Of a stretch of DNA of 64,000 bases, positions 32,001 to 41,560 are shown one piece after another. The position numbers and the translations under genes are program-made. Origin of the DNA: Gemmatimonadota bacterium (lineage in GTDB: Bacteria; Gemmatimonadota; Gemmatimonadetes; Palauibacterales; Palauibacteraceae); contig JAJCZV010000072.1 of the NCBI GenBank assembly GCA_029262175.1, forward strand, positions 62,001-126,000, in the 5' to 3' direction. The notes under the pieces are model-generated. The model did not search any database. It saw nothing but the letters and a program-made list of their open reading frames with translations, and was not told the DNA's origin. Position 1 is the first letter of the stretch, and each line of letters begins with the position of its first letter.

Positions 32001-33294
32001 GGATCGCCCCGCTCGTGACCAGGCTGGGTTTCATACGCGCCTCGTACTCCCCGCGGAACTTGTCGAGCGAAGATTTGAGCGGGAAGACGACGCTGTCGGC
32101 GAGAACGCAGATGGTCCGACCGCTCATCTGCTCGCACAGCTCATAGAGCGTGTCGATGTCTTTTATTTCACCATCGCCCGCTTCGATGCGCTGAAGGATG
32201 CGGACGACCCAGGACGTACCCTCTCGACATTGGACGCACTGTCCACAGGACTCATGAGCATAGAACTGGGCGATCCGCCGGATCGCGGCGACGATGTCCG
32301 TGTCCTCATCCATGACGATCGGGGAGGCAGTGCCTAGCGAGCTGCCGGCCTCCTGCATCCCCTCGTACGTCGTGATGCAGTCGAGTTCGTCGCCCGTTAG
32401 AAGGGCTGTAGAGGAGCCGCCCGGAATCACGGCCTTTACGGGCTTACCTGAAGGCGTGCCACCGCAGACATCGAAGATGATATCCTTGAGCGGAATCCCC
32501 AGTTCAAACTCGTAGTTACCGGGCCGAACGAGATGGCCAGAGCAACACCACAGCTTTGTCCCGGGCGACTTCTCGCTTCCCCACTGTTTGTACCAGTCGG
32601 CGCCTCCCTCGATGATCCCGGGGACCGTCGCGAGGGTCTCGACGTTGTTTACCGTCGTCGGCATACCGAAGGCTCCGGCCTGCGCCGGAAAAGGCGGCTT
32701 GGCCCAAGGTTCGGCGCGGTTCCCCATCAACGAGTTCATGAGGCCGGTTTCCTCGCCGGCGATATACGCCCCGGCGCCGGTATGCACCGTGACATCGCAG
32801 GACCAGCCCGACCCCAGGATATCGGAACCGATGAGCCCGGCTTCATAGGCTTCGGTCACCGCACGGTTCAGGTACTGCGTGTCTTCAAAGAACTCACCGC
32901 GCACGTAGATGTAGACGTGCTCGGCCGCGATCGCCCGGGCCCCGATCAAACAACCCTCGATCAATAGGTGCGGCGTCCAGCGAATGACCTCGCGATCCTT
33001 GAATGCGCCTGGCTCCGACTCGTCCGCATTACAGCACAAGTAGTGAGGCTTGCCGTCATCCTTCGGCATAAAGCTCCACTTGAGCCCAGTCGGGAATCCC
33101 GCGCCGCCTCGACCGCGCAGGCCCGAGTCCTTGACCACGTCTATGATCTCGGCCGGAGACATGTCGACTGCGGTCTTGAGTCGATCGTACCCGCCGAGCT
33201 CGCGCCACGGCGTCAAAGACCGCCCTGCCGGCTCGCCTTGATGCCGCGAAAGAAGGGTCGTTGTTTCCAGGTCGTGGCGGTGGGGGAAGCTCAT
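31993..33294 (-). CDS. nuoF: NADH-quinone oxidoreductase subunit F
   Basis: SGLRGRGGAGFPTGLKWSF; CCNADESEPGAFKDREV; ESCGQCVQCREGTSWV; start MSFPHRHDLE overlapping nuoE stop. Confidence 0.96.
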   Translation of the reverse strand: MSFPHRHDLETTTLLSRHQGEPAGRSLTPWRELGGYDRLKTAVDMSPAEIIDVVKDSGLRGRGGAGFPTGLKWSFMPKDDGKPHYLCCNADESEPGAFKDREVIRWTPHLLIEGCLIGARAIAAEHVYIYVRGEFFEDTQYLNRAVTEAYEAGLIGSDILGSGWSCDVTVHTGAGAYIAGEETGLMNSLMGNRAEPWAKPPFPAQAGAFGMPTTVNNVETLATVPGIIEGGADWYKQWGSEKSPGTKLWCCSGHLVRPGNYEFELGIPLKDIIFDVCGGTPSGKPVKAVIPGGSSTALLTGDELDCITTYEGMQEAGSSLGTASPIVMDEDTDIVAAIRRIAQFYAHESCGQCVQCREGTSWVVRILQRIEAGDGEIKDIDTLYELCEQMSGRTICVLADSVVFPLKSSLDKFRGEYEARMKPSLVTSGAIHG

Positions 33295-33845
33295 GCGTCC
33301 GCTCTCAGTTCCGCCACGATGTCCGGCACCGACTCCGGCGTCACATCCTCGAAGTAGCGATCGTTCACCTGCACCACGGTCGCGAACCCACAGGCGCCGA
33401 GACACTCGGCCTCCATGACGGTAAACTCGCCGTCGTCGGACATCTCGCCCTGACGCGTGCCCACTTCTTGAAGAAAGCGGGCGAGAACTTCTTCTCCCTT
33501 GTTCAAGTGACACGAAATATTCGTGCATACCTGAACCAAGTGCCGCCCCACCGGGTGTTTGTTGTACATCGTGTAGAACGTTGCGATCGAATGCACATAT
33601 GCCGGCGTCAGATCGAGCGCGGTCGCGACCTGTTCCATGTCCGAGGGCTCGATCCACCCCTTCTTCTCCTGCACGAAGTGCAGCATCGGAAGAAGCGCAG
33701 CCGTCTTCTGAGGATAGCGAGAGAGAGCCATCTCCAGCCGCTCCTTGCCTTCCTCGGTCTCGAAAATCGGCCCGTCGAAGGTCTCGCGCGCCGTGAGTTG
33801 GAAGGGTTGGGCGCCAACCACCGCGGGGTGGATCTTGCGGGTCAT
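33291..33845 (-). CDS. nuoE: NADH-quinone oxidoreductase subunit E
   Basis: VHSIATFYTMYNKHPVGRHLVQVCTNISCHL; EAECLGACGFATVVQVND thioredoxin-like 2Fe-2S. Confidence 0.95.
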   Translation of the reverse strand: MTRKIHPAVVGAQPFQLTARETFDGPIFETEEGKERLEMALSRYPQKTAALLPMLHFVQEKKGWIEPSDMEQVATALDLTPAYVHSIATFYTMYNKHPVGRHLVQVCTNISCHLNKGEEVLARFLQEVGTRQGEMSDDGEFTVMEAECLGACGFATVVQVNDRYFEDVTPESVPDIVAELRADA

Positions 33846-35710
33846 CGATCGATCTCCCCGAGGACGACGTCGAGAGAGGCGTTGATCGCGATCACGTCGG
33901 CAACGAGCTCACCGGCGACCAGCTGCGGGAGCGAGGCGATGTTGATGAACGACGGACCTCGGAAGCGGCAACGCACGGGCTTGGTGCCGCCGTCAGAAAT
34001 AATCCCGAACCCGAGTTCGCCTTTCGAGCTTTCGATCGAGTACCACGTCTCTCCCGCCGGTACCTGTACGCCCTCCATGACGAGCTTGAAGTGCGAAATC
34101 ATCGTGTCGATCGACCCCATGGCCTCGCTCTTGGGCGGAAGCACGATGCGATAGTCATCGATGTTGATGGGGCCATCCGGGAGTCGATCGAGAGCCTGGT
34201 CGATGATGCGAACGCTTTGACGCATCTCTTCGACGCGGACGAGATACCGATCGTAGACGTCACCTGTCACACCGACGGGGACATCGAAGTCGTACTCCTC
34301 ATAACCGAGATAAGGGCGAGCCTTGCGCACGTCGTACGCGAGTCCGCTCGCGCGTAGCGTCGGGCCAGTAACGCCATAACTGACCGCATCGTCCACACTC
34401 AACGGCCCGATGTCCATCGTGCGGCCCTGCCAAATCGCGTTGCGCGACAACAATCTCTCGACTTCGTCGAGCGTGTCGGGGAACGAACGGATGAACTCGC
34501 GCGCCGCGGACACCCACCCCAAAGGCAGATCAGCGAGCATACCGCCAACCCGCGTCACCGACGTCGTGATGCGGCCGCCCGTATAGGCCTCGTGCAGATT
34601 GTAGATGCGCTCCCGTTCCTGGAATGTGTACAAGAATACGGAGAACGCCCCGATGTCGATGGCGGTCGTGCCCAACCAAAGAAGGTGTCCAAGGATGCGG
34701 TTCAACTCACCGAGCGCGACGCGAACAACGCGACATCGTTCGGTGATCTCGACTCCGAGCAACTGCTCGACGGCACCTGCGTAGCCGATGTTGTAGAGCA
34801 TCGGCGCCAGGTAGTCCATCCGATCCGTGTACGGAACCACCTGATTCCACTCGCGGAATTCGCAGGTCTTCTCGAATCCCGTGTGTAAGTAGCCGATATG
34901 GGGAATGCATTTGACGACGCGTTCCCCGTCCAACTGCAGCACGAGCCGTAGTACGCCGTGAGTCGCCGGGTGTTGCGGACCCATGTTGATGAGCATCGGC
35001 GCGCCTTCGAGCGCGTCTTCAAGCGGTTTGTCCGGGTCCAGATCGTAGATGGTCGAATCCGCGTCGGGGAGCGCAGCCTGAAGCTCGCCGTCTGCCGTGA
35101 GTTCGCAGCCCGCCATCTCGAGTTCCTCTACCGCGTACACATCGTCTAAACCGCGGTTGAGCGCCCGCCGCACCTGCTCGGATCGGCTGAAACGACCTCG
35201 CAGGGGGAAGTCTTTGCGAAGCGGAAAGCCCTCTTCGTAGTTCTCCGGCATGAGGATCCGGCGAAGGTCGGGATGGCCTCGGAACGTCACGCCGTACATG
35301 TCCCACACCTCGCGCTCCAACCAATTGGCCGCGAGCCACTCATCGGTCACGCTCTCGAGTTCGAGGCTGTCGAGAGAGACGTCGCATGCGACGCGCAGTT
35401 GACGGCCGTGCGTCATCGACCAGAGCTGATACCAAACTTGAATCGGCGCCCCAACACCGAGGTGGGCGCCCATGACATCCGCGAGCATGTCGTAGGACTG
35501 ATCGGGATCCTGCCGAAGGAATGCGAGGACCGCGCGCACGTCGCCGGGACGAATCCAGACGACGGGATAGCCGACGGCATCGCGTCCCACCGACAAGACG
35601 GCATCACTGAACCGGCTTTGAAGCGCCTTGACGCTGACGTGGCTCGCCGGATCGGCATTGGGCTCACCGCGGATGAGTTCACGCGGCGGCGCGGCGGCGG
35701 TCGTGGTCAC
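33842..35710 (-). CDS. nuoCD: NADH-quinone oxidoreductase subunit C/D fusion
   Basis: N-terminal NuoC (WLEREVWDMYGVTFRGHPDLRRILMPENYEEGFPLRKDFP) then NuoD (NMGPQHPATHGVLRLVLQLDGERV...HIGYLHTGFEK). Confidence 0.96.
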   Translation of the reverse strand: MTTTAAAPPRELIRGEPNADPASHVSVKALQSRFSDAVLSVGRDAVGYPVVWIRPGDVRAVLAFLRQDPDQSYDMLADVMGAHLGVGAPIQVWYQLWSMTHGRQLRVACDVSLDSLELESVTDEWLAANWLEREVWDMYGVTFRGHPDLRRILMPENYEEGFPLRKDFPLRGRFSRSEQVRRALNRGLDDVYAVEELEMAGCELTADGELQAALPDADSTIYDLDPDKPLEDALEGAPMLINMGPQHPATHGVLRLVLQLDGERVVKCIPHIGYLHTGFEKTCEFREWNQVVPYTDRMDYLAPMLYNIGYAGAVEQLLGVEITERCRVVRVALGELNRILGHLLWLGTTAIDIGAFSVFLYTFQERERIYNLHEAYTGGRITTSVTRVGGMLADLPLGWVSAAREFIRSFPDTLDEVERLLSRNAIWQGRTMDIGPLSVDDAVSYGVTGPTLRASGLAYDVRKARPYLGYEEYDFDVPVGVTGDVYDRYLVRVEEMRQSVRIIDQALDRLPDGPINIDDYRIVLPPKSEAMGSIDTMISHFKLVMEGVQVPAGETWYSIESSKGELGFGIISDGGTKPVRCRFRGPSFINIASLPQLVAGELVADVIAINASLDVVLGEIDR

Positions 35711-35726
35711 GAGATGAAGGAGGTCC

Positions 35727-36422
35727 TCAATCTCGGTGCTCGATCCGCCGCTCCCGGCGGTCGCGCGGCCGGGAAAGGGCGGATGTCGGCGCGAGACCGC
35801 TCACGCGGTTCTGGTTTGTCGAGTTTCCGAAGGGCTGAGAGACGAGCTCGATCGTCTCCGCCGGCAGGTTCGGTTGCCCGACGGCTTCCGGCGCCTCGTC
35901 ACGAGCCCGGGGGTTCGCGAGCGACTCTCCCTTGATCTTCTCTTGGATCATCAGAAGGCCGTAAATGAGCCCTTCAGGACGCGGCGGACAGCCAGGCACG
36001 TAGACGTCCACGGGAATGATGGTGTCGATGCCTTGGACGATCGTGTAGTTGTCGAACATGCCGCCGGAGCTCGCGCACGCGCCCATCGAAACGCACCATT
36101 TTGGCTGCGGCATCTGATCCCAAATCCGGCGCAGCACGGGAGCGATCTTATACGTCACCCGGCCGGCGACGATCATGAGGTCCGCTTGGCGTGGACTGAA
36201 CGACATCCGCTCCATGCCGAAGCGTCCGATGTCGTACTTGCTGGCGGCCGAGGCCATCATCTCGATGGCACAGCACGCGGTGCCAAAGGGCATCGGCCAA
36301 ATCGAATTCCGGCGGGCCCAGTTGACGACGTAGTCGAGCTTGGTCGTCATCCAATTCCGCGGGATCCCCGTATCGAGGACCTCTTCCGGCGTCACCCCTG
36401 CGGGGAGCGTATCGAGCTTCAA
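35727..36422 (-). CDS. nuoB: NADH-quinone oxidoreductase subunit B, with C-terminal extension
   Basis: [63 protein letters not shown] start overlapping the nuoA stop. Confidence 0.95.
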   Translation of the reverse strand: MKLDTLPAGVTPEEVLDTGIPRNWMTTKLDYVVNWARRNSIWPMPFGTACCAIEMMASAASKYDIGRFGMERMSFSPRQADLMIVAGRVTYKIAPVLRRIWDQMPQPKWCVSMGACASSGGMFDNYTIVQGIDTIIPVDVYVPGCPPRPEGLIYGLLMIQEKIKGESLANPRARDEAPEAVGQPNLPAETIELVSQPFGNSTNQNRVSGLAPTSALSRPRDRRERRIEHRD

Positions 36423-36775
36423 TCCCACTCGAGGGCACCTTTCTTCCAAGCGTAAACCAGGCCGACCGCGAGTACGACGAGGAACGTCGTCATTTCCATG
36501 AAGCCCACGAACCCCAGTTCGCGGAAGATTGCGGCCCACGGGATCAGAAACAGCGTCTCGATGTCCAGAATGATAAAGAGCATCGCGACGAGATAGAAAT
36601 TGACCGAAAATCGTTCGCGCGTCGTACCTAGCGGAGTAATCCCTGATTCATAGGGACTGGACTTGGCGGCCGTAGGGCGCTTCGACCCGACGAGGTGCGA
36701 GACGCCCATCATGGCGCCGGCGTTCAGCACGCCGACCAAAGCCAAGATCAGGATGCCGATATATGGGTCGAGCAA
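36419..36775 (-). CDS. nuoA: NADH-quinone oxidoreductase subunit A
   Basis: [44 protein letters not shown]. Confidence 0.96.
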   Translation of the reverse strand: MLDPYIGILILALVGVLNAGAMMGVSHLVGSKRPTAAKSSPYESGITPLGTTRERFSVNFYLVAMLFIILDIETLFLIPWAAIFRELGFVGFMEMTTFLVVLAVGLVYAWKKGALEWD

Positions 36776-36799
36776 GAGGTTGGCTCCTTTGCTGCGAGC

Positions 36800-36817
36800 T
36801 TGTGAATTTCTTCACGA
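36800..36817. promoter_or_regulatory. Candidate Rex-type operator upstream of nuoA
   Basis: TTGTGAATTTCTTCACGA, versus the established Rex consensus TTGTGAANNNNTTCACAA (one mismatch), 24 bp upstream of the nuoA start. Confidence 0.5.
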
Positions 36818-36928
36818 TCCCGCGCGGCGAAGGTAGCAACCGTGCCATGGGGCTGCAAGAACCCAGGAGCCACCGAAAGCCCGCCCCTCGGCGAGGGGTT
36901 CCCCTTGCTCCGATCTCCGCCTGACGGG

Positions 36929-37831
36929 ATGTTCGCGTCCGTGAGAGACGCGGCGATTGCAACGGATTCCGGCCCTTTTGAGCCCCGCTATGTCCGGGTC
37001 GCGGAGGGACGGATACGCGTCTACGTCACCGGCCAGGGGCCGCCCATCCTGTTTCTGCATGGCGTCAGCGCGCAGGCCCGATCCTGGTTCGAAGTGGCAC
37101 GCAGGCTGGCCTCCAATGGCGTCGCACGGACCTGCTGGATGCCGGATCTCCTCGGCCGGGGCGGCTCGGACGGAGGGGCGGAGCTGCGCTTCTCGCTGGA
37201 CGACGAAGTTCGGCGGCTCGAGGAACTGGTCGGGGCGCTGTCTGAAAACGAATCGATCCGAGCACCGGCGCTCGTCGTAGGACACTCGCATGGCGCGGCG
37301 ATCGCATTGGCGTATGCCGGTCGAAATTCGACGGTGACCCGTCTGATGCTCGCAAATCCGGTGACGGCGCATCTCTCACGTCCTCCAGCGCTGAACGCGC
37401 TCGATTCGCGTCTGGTCCGGCACGCGCTTGCGAGCGGATTTGCGCCCCTGCACCGGGTCATTGGACGGCTGGTCCTACGACGAGCCGGCGGACCCTACTA
37501 TCTCGTGCCCCGCGAGATCAGCGACGCCTATGCGGCCCCGTTTCGCGACGTGGCCCGCGCGCGCGGCCTCATGCGGATTCTCGCCGACTGGCGACCCGAG
37601 GAGCTCGCGACCCGGATGCCGACCCGCCGGATCTGCGCGCAGGTGGTAGCGGGGTGTCACGATCCTCGCGTCCCCCTCGAAGCGGCCGAGAGACTAGCCG
37701 ACGACCTGAAGGCGACGGTCACGCGGGTGGAGGACGGGGGTCACGTGCTGCCGGAGCAGCACCCTGCCCTCATCGCCTCGCTGATTGCCGATCTTCTCAA
37801 GAAAGGAAGCTCGCCCGAGCTGGCCAGGTAA
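36929..37831 (+). CDS. Alpha/beta hydrolase
   Basis: PPILFLHGVSAQARSWFEVARRL, ALVVGHSHGAAIALAYAGR (GHSHG), C-terminal GGHVLPEQHP; likely start MFASVRDAA. Confidence 0.88.
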   Translation: MFASVRDAAIATDSGPFEPRYVRVAEGRIRVYVTGQGPPILFLHGVSAQARSWFEVARRLASNGVARTCWMPDLLGRGGSDGGAELRFSLDDEVRRLEELVGALSENESIRAPALVVGHSHGAAIALAYAGRNSTVTRLMLANPVTAHLSRPPALNALDSRLVRHALASGFAPLHRVIGRLVLRRAGGPYYLVPREISDAYAAPFRDVARARGLMRILADWRPEELATRMPTRRICAQVVAGCHDPRVPLEAAERLADDLKATVTRVEDGGHVLPEQHPALIASLIADLLKKGSSPELAR

Positions 37832-37833
37832 TG

Positions 37834-38388
37834 CTAGAGCTTTGGCGGGGTCACGCCCGTTTGCCCCTGGTACTTCCCCTTCTTGTCGGCGTAGCTCACT
37901 TCGCACTCCTCGTCGGCCTCGAAAAACAAGACCTGAGCGATCCCTTCGTTGGAATAGACCCGGGCCGGTAGCGGAGTGGTGTTGGAGATTTCAAGCGTCA
38001 CGTGACCTTCCCACTCGGGCTCGAACGGCGTCACGTTGACGATCAGGCCACACCGGGCGTACGTGGATTTTCCGACGCAAATGGTCAATACGTTGCGGGG
38101 GATTCGGAAGTACTCGATGGAGCGGGCGAGTGCGAACGAATTTGGCGGTACGATGCAAACATCGCCCTTGTACTCGAGAAAAGAGCGCTCGTCGAAGTTC
38201 TTGGGGTCCACGACCGGAAACAGTGCATTGTGAAAGATCCGAAACTCGTCAGCCACCCTCATGTCATAGCCGTAGCTGCTGACACCGTAGGAGATCACCC
38301 CATCGCGGAACTGCCGATCGGCGAACGGCTCGATCATCTGCGTTTCTTTTGCCATCCGACGGATCCAGCCATCGCTCTTGATCGACAT
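37834..38388 (-). CDS. dcd: dCTP deaminase
   Basis: [103 protein letters not shown]. Confidence 0.95.
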   Translation of the reverse strand: MSIKSDGWIRRMAKETQMIEPFADRQFRDGVISYGVSSYGYDMRVADEFRIFHNALFPVVDPKNFDERSFLEYKGDVCIVPPNSFALARSIEYFRIPRNVLTICVGKSTYARCGLIVNVTPFEPEWEGHVTLEISNTTPLPARVYSNEGIAQVLFFEADEECEVSYADKKGKYQGQTGVTPPKL

Positions 38389-38485
38389 ATCTCTCCATCG
38401 CGGGCTCGTGACCACGCCCGCACCGCTGTGTTTTCCCGAAGACTAGCCCCCGTGCGGATCGAGAAATAACGTCCGCGCCCGTTTC

Positions 38486-39655
38486 ATGCGATTGTCACTT
38501 TACGGCTTGCGATCGGACCTTGGTGGGACGGCAAACTCGACGTACCCTTCGCTGCCCGTATCCGGGCGCAGCCATTCTAGCGCTGCGTTCGGAGGTTCCG
38601 CGTTCGATGGGAAGGGGGTAAGCGCCTTGCTCAAAACGGGCACGACGGCACAGGTCCCGGGCGACATTTTGTTTGTCCTCGGAGCGCCGCGGAGCGGGAC
38701 AAGCCTACTCAGTCGGCTACTCCTGGAATATTTCGACATCGGGATCGGCCCCGAGGGCCAATGGATCGCTCCCCTCGCGCACCGTGCCCCCGAGTTTGGC
38801 GACCTCGAGGAGGAGGCGAACCTCCGTCGGCTCATCGACGCCGTCCTCTCCACCGAAATGTTTCGGATCGTTGAGGAGCAATACAGTGCCCGCTTCGGTT
38901 GGACGGTTTCGGTCACCCCAGCGGGCGTCCGCGAGCACCTCGTCTCGAAGTCGTACGCTGGCGTAGCGGATGCCTCCCTGCGCTGTCTGGCGGAGCAGCT
39001 CCGGCGAGGTCGCGTGGGCAGCAAGGATCCCGGGTTCTACAAGGAGCTTGCGACGCTAGAGACGCTGTTCCCGCTCCGAGCCAAATACCTGGCGATCGTC
39101 CGAGACGGCCGAGACGTCGCCCTGTCCATGATGCGGCAACCGTGGGGTCAAAAGACGTGGTACGCGAACGCTCGTCTTTGGGTCGACACCTACGCTCGAA
39201 TCGACGCGTTCCGCCCCACCATCGCGCCGGAACGGTTCCTCCAGATCAGTTACGAGACCCTCTTAGCACGCCCAGAGGAAGTCTGTCGTTCCTTGGAGGC
39301 ATTTCTCGAGTTCCCCCTCGACGTAGAAAAGCGGCAACGATTCGTTGAAGAGCTCATCAAGGGGCCGTTGAGTCAGAATTCGGAAAAATGGAAAGGCGCT
39401 ATGAGCCCGCGCGATCACCGATTGTACGAGGCGGTCGCGGGATCCTGGCTGGAGCGATTCGGCTACCAGCGCCTGAGCCCGGGCGCTCGCGCTCACGCGT
39501 TTGAACGGGTGTGGTACAGCGGACTCGAGTTTGCGCGTCGACTCGGGCGAAAAGGCTTACTCGTGTTGGGGATCGGCGCCACGGACACGCCCACCCGGAC
39601 GCGGTTCACTTCGGCCGAGTCGACGGCCCGGCGGAGCGGACCAGGGCGCGAGTAA
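38486..39655 (+). CDS. Sulfotransferase family protein (true start possibly GTG near 38618)
   Basis: PAPS-binding 5'-PSB LGAPRSGTSLLSRLLLE and 3'-PB AIVRDGRDVALSMM. Confidence 0.85.
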   Translation: MRLSLYGLRSDLGGTANSTYPSLPVSGRSHSSAAFGGSAFDGKGVSALLKTGTTAQVPGDILFVLGAPRSGTSLLSRLLLEYFDIGIGPEGQWIAPLAHRAPEFGDLEEEANLRRLIDAVLSTEMFRIVEEQYSARFGWTVSVTPAGVREHLVSKSYAGVADASLRCLAEQLRRGRVGSKDPGFYKELATLETLFPLRAKYLAIVRDGRDVALSMMRQPWGQKTWYANARLWVDTYARIDAFRPTIAPERFLQISYETLLARPEEVCRSLEAFLEFPLDVEKRQRFVEELIKGPLSQNSEKWKGAMSPRDHRLYEAVAGSWLERFGYQRLSPGARAHAFERVWYSGLEFARRLGRKGLLVLGIGATDTPTRTRFTSAESTARRSGPGRE

Positions 39656-39675
39656 ACCGGGCGGAGATGCGCCTG

Positions 39676-40047
39676 CTAGGTGCGGGTCAACGCGATCCAG
39701 CCCGCCCAGCTCCACGCCGCGATCAGTAAGACCCCGCCGATCGGCGTGATCGCGCCCAACCATCTGAGATCGGTGAGCGCCAGCAGGTAAAGGGTTCCGC
39801 TGAAGACAATCGTCCCCCCGATAAACAGGATCCCCGGACCATTCCAGGCCACCATGGGCCATCGGTCCGCAGCGAGGCCTAACAACCCGAGCGCCAGCGC
39901 ATGGGCCAGATGATAGCGGGCCGCCGTCTGAAAAATCTCCAGATTCGCGGCACTGATGCGGGTTTCCAGCGCATGTGCGCCAAATGCGCCCGCACAGACG
40001 GCGAGAGCACCGAGAAAAAACGCTAAGCCGAGGAATATTCTGTGCAT
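39676..40047 (-). CDS. DUF423 family membrane protein
   Basis: FLGALAVCAGAFGAHALETRI...FQTAARYHLAHALALGLLG; GGTIVFSGTLYLLALT...ITPIGGVLLIAAW. Confidence 0.9.
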   Translation of the reverse strand: MHRIFLGLAFFLGALAVCAGAFGAHALETRISAANLEIFQTAARYHLAHALALGLLGLAADRWPMVAWNGPGILFIGGTIVFSGTLYLLALTDLRWLGAITPIGGVLLIAAWSWAGWIALTRT

Positions 40048-40096
40048 AGCCGTGACACGATCGGTTAGACGAAATTACGTACGTTGACGGTGATTC

Positions 40097-40246
40097 CCGT
40101 ATCTTACGGTCCCTACCGGGGTACCGCCGCTGCTGTCCTCGAGTGAGGACGACAAGATGCGGCGGTCAGAAGGCCGCTAAACGCAACTCAGAGCGGCACT
40201 TCGCACCCGTGAGGGCTCACGGTCGACGGGGAACAAGGGGGCAGGC
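40097..40246 (+). ncRNA. Candidate structured 5' leader (multi-hairpin) of the HD-GYP gene
   Basis: Perfect stems: CCGTA/TACGG (40097-40109); ACCGCCGC 40123-40130 / GCGGCGGT 40159-40166 enclosing GTCCTC 40135-40140 / GAGGAC 40145-40150; GCCGCT 40173-40178 / AGCGGC 40192-40197; CCGTGAG 40207-40213 / CTCACGG 40216-40222. Confidence 0.45.
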
Positions 40247-41560
40247 ATGGGGGGAGATCGGCGAATCCTCGCTTTACTCTCCGAGCAGCAGCAGGAGAAT
40301 CAGCGCGTGCGAGAGGCACTGATTCGGGTCAACGTCGGGGCGAACGTCGTGGATAGCCCTGCGGGGATCGGGACATCGATCGCCGCTGGAGGCGTGGATC
40401 TCGTGGTTTGCGACGCGCAGACCATGGAGCCACAGCGGGCGCACGAACTCGTCTTGTCCAACGTTCCCGATGGGGAGCGCCAGCCGGTGTTCTTAGCGCT
40501 GGTCGACAGTTTTGACCGCGACCGGCTAGGCCGTGAACCGGCGTTCGCTCATTTCCTGGCCCGCCCTTTTCGCGCCGAGACGCTCACGGCGTTGTGCCGC
40601 TCACTCCTCGAGGACATTCGCTCCGACGTAAGCACCGACAGGACGCTCGCGGTCGCGATCCGACAGCCGGCCCGCTTCTCTGCTCGGCCTCTTTACGCCG
40701 ACGCAGTCAGCTTCGCTCGTGAATCTTTGGCGCGCGGACGAGAAGGCTTGGCTCCAGACATGGGGTGGGCTCGGCTCGTTGCGGAGCGCCTGCACACCTC
40801 TCTCGTACAAAGCAACTTGTTGTTGAATCGTGCTCTCGAGCCGCATCAACGCTTCGATCTCTCGACCCATAGCGTGAACGTTGCGATTTTCGCGGGCAAG
40901 ATCGCCCACAGCCGAGACCTGCCGCTCGACTCGACGCTGCGCGCCATCGAAGCGGGGCTCGTCCACGACATCGGGATGGCGCGTCTGCCCGAGTCCATCC
41001 TCTTCAAAGAATCCGGGCTCTCGGCCGAGGAGCGCCAGGAGATGGAGCGGCACCCGACCCTCGGAGCCGAACTGATCGCTCAGCTTGGTCCCTCGTACGG
41101 GTGGCTCGAACGTGCCATCCGGCAGGAACACGAGCGCGCCGGTGGACAAGGCTACCCCGAAGGACTCGCTCAAGAAGAGATTGATCCGATCGCGCGAGTC
41201 CTCGGGGTCGCCGATGTTTTCGAAGCGTTCTCACATACGCGCGCCTACCGATCACCGTTCACGGCGTACGAAGCCCTCGAACGCGTGGTCGCGATGCGGG
41301 AAGAGTATTTCGACGGTGCCATCGTCGATGCCCTGGCTAACGAGATCTCCGTATTTCCCCTCGACTCCTACGTAAAACTGTCCTCAGGTGCGATCGGACG
41401 CGTCATCGCGACCAATCCCGGCAATCTCATGCGACCCACCATCGAGGTACTGTGGAACGAAAGCTGGGCCCCGATTGATCCCAAGATCATGGCGCTGGAC
41501 CAGGTCCCCGATATCGCGATTGAACGACCGCTACACGAGTCAGAGGTGCCGATAACGTGA
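40247..41560 (+). CDS. HD-GYP domain protein (putative cyclic-di-GMP phosphodiesterase) with N-terminal receiver-like region
   Basis: LVHDIGMARLPESILFKESGLS...HPTLGAELIAQLG...RQEHERAGGQGYPEGL...ARVLGVADVFEAFSHTRAYR. Confidence 0.88.
   Translation: MGGDRRILALLSEQQQENQRVREALIRVNVGANVVDSPAGIGTSIAAGGVDLVVCDAQTMEPQRAHELVLSNVPDGERQPVFLALVDSFDRDRLGREPAFAHFLARPFRAETLTALCRSLLEDIRSDVSTDRTLAVAIRQPARFSARPLYADAVSFARESLARGREGLAPDMGWARLVAERLHTSLVQSNLLLNRALEPHQRFDLSTHSVNVAIFAGKIAHSRDLPLDSTLRAIEAGLVHDIGMARLPESILFKESGLSAEERQEMERHPTLGAELIAQLGPSYGWLERAIRQEHERAGGQGYPEGLAQEEIDPIARVLGVADVFEAFSHTRAYRSPFTAYEALERVVAMREEYFDGAIVDALANEISVFPLDSYVKLSSGAIGRVIATNPGNLMRPTIEVLWNESWAPIDPKIMALDQVPDIAIERPLHESEVPIT

Noticed and set aside
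40084-40110. Possible promoter TTGACG...TACGGT upstream of the HD-GYP gene
   Set aside because: The 15-bp spacer and weak -10 make it unconvincing, and part of it overlaps the first hairpin.
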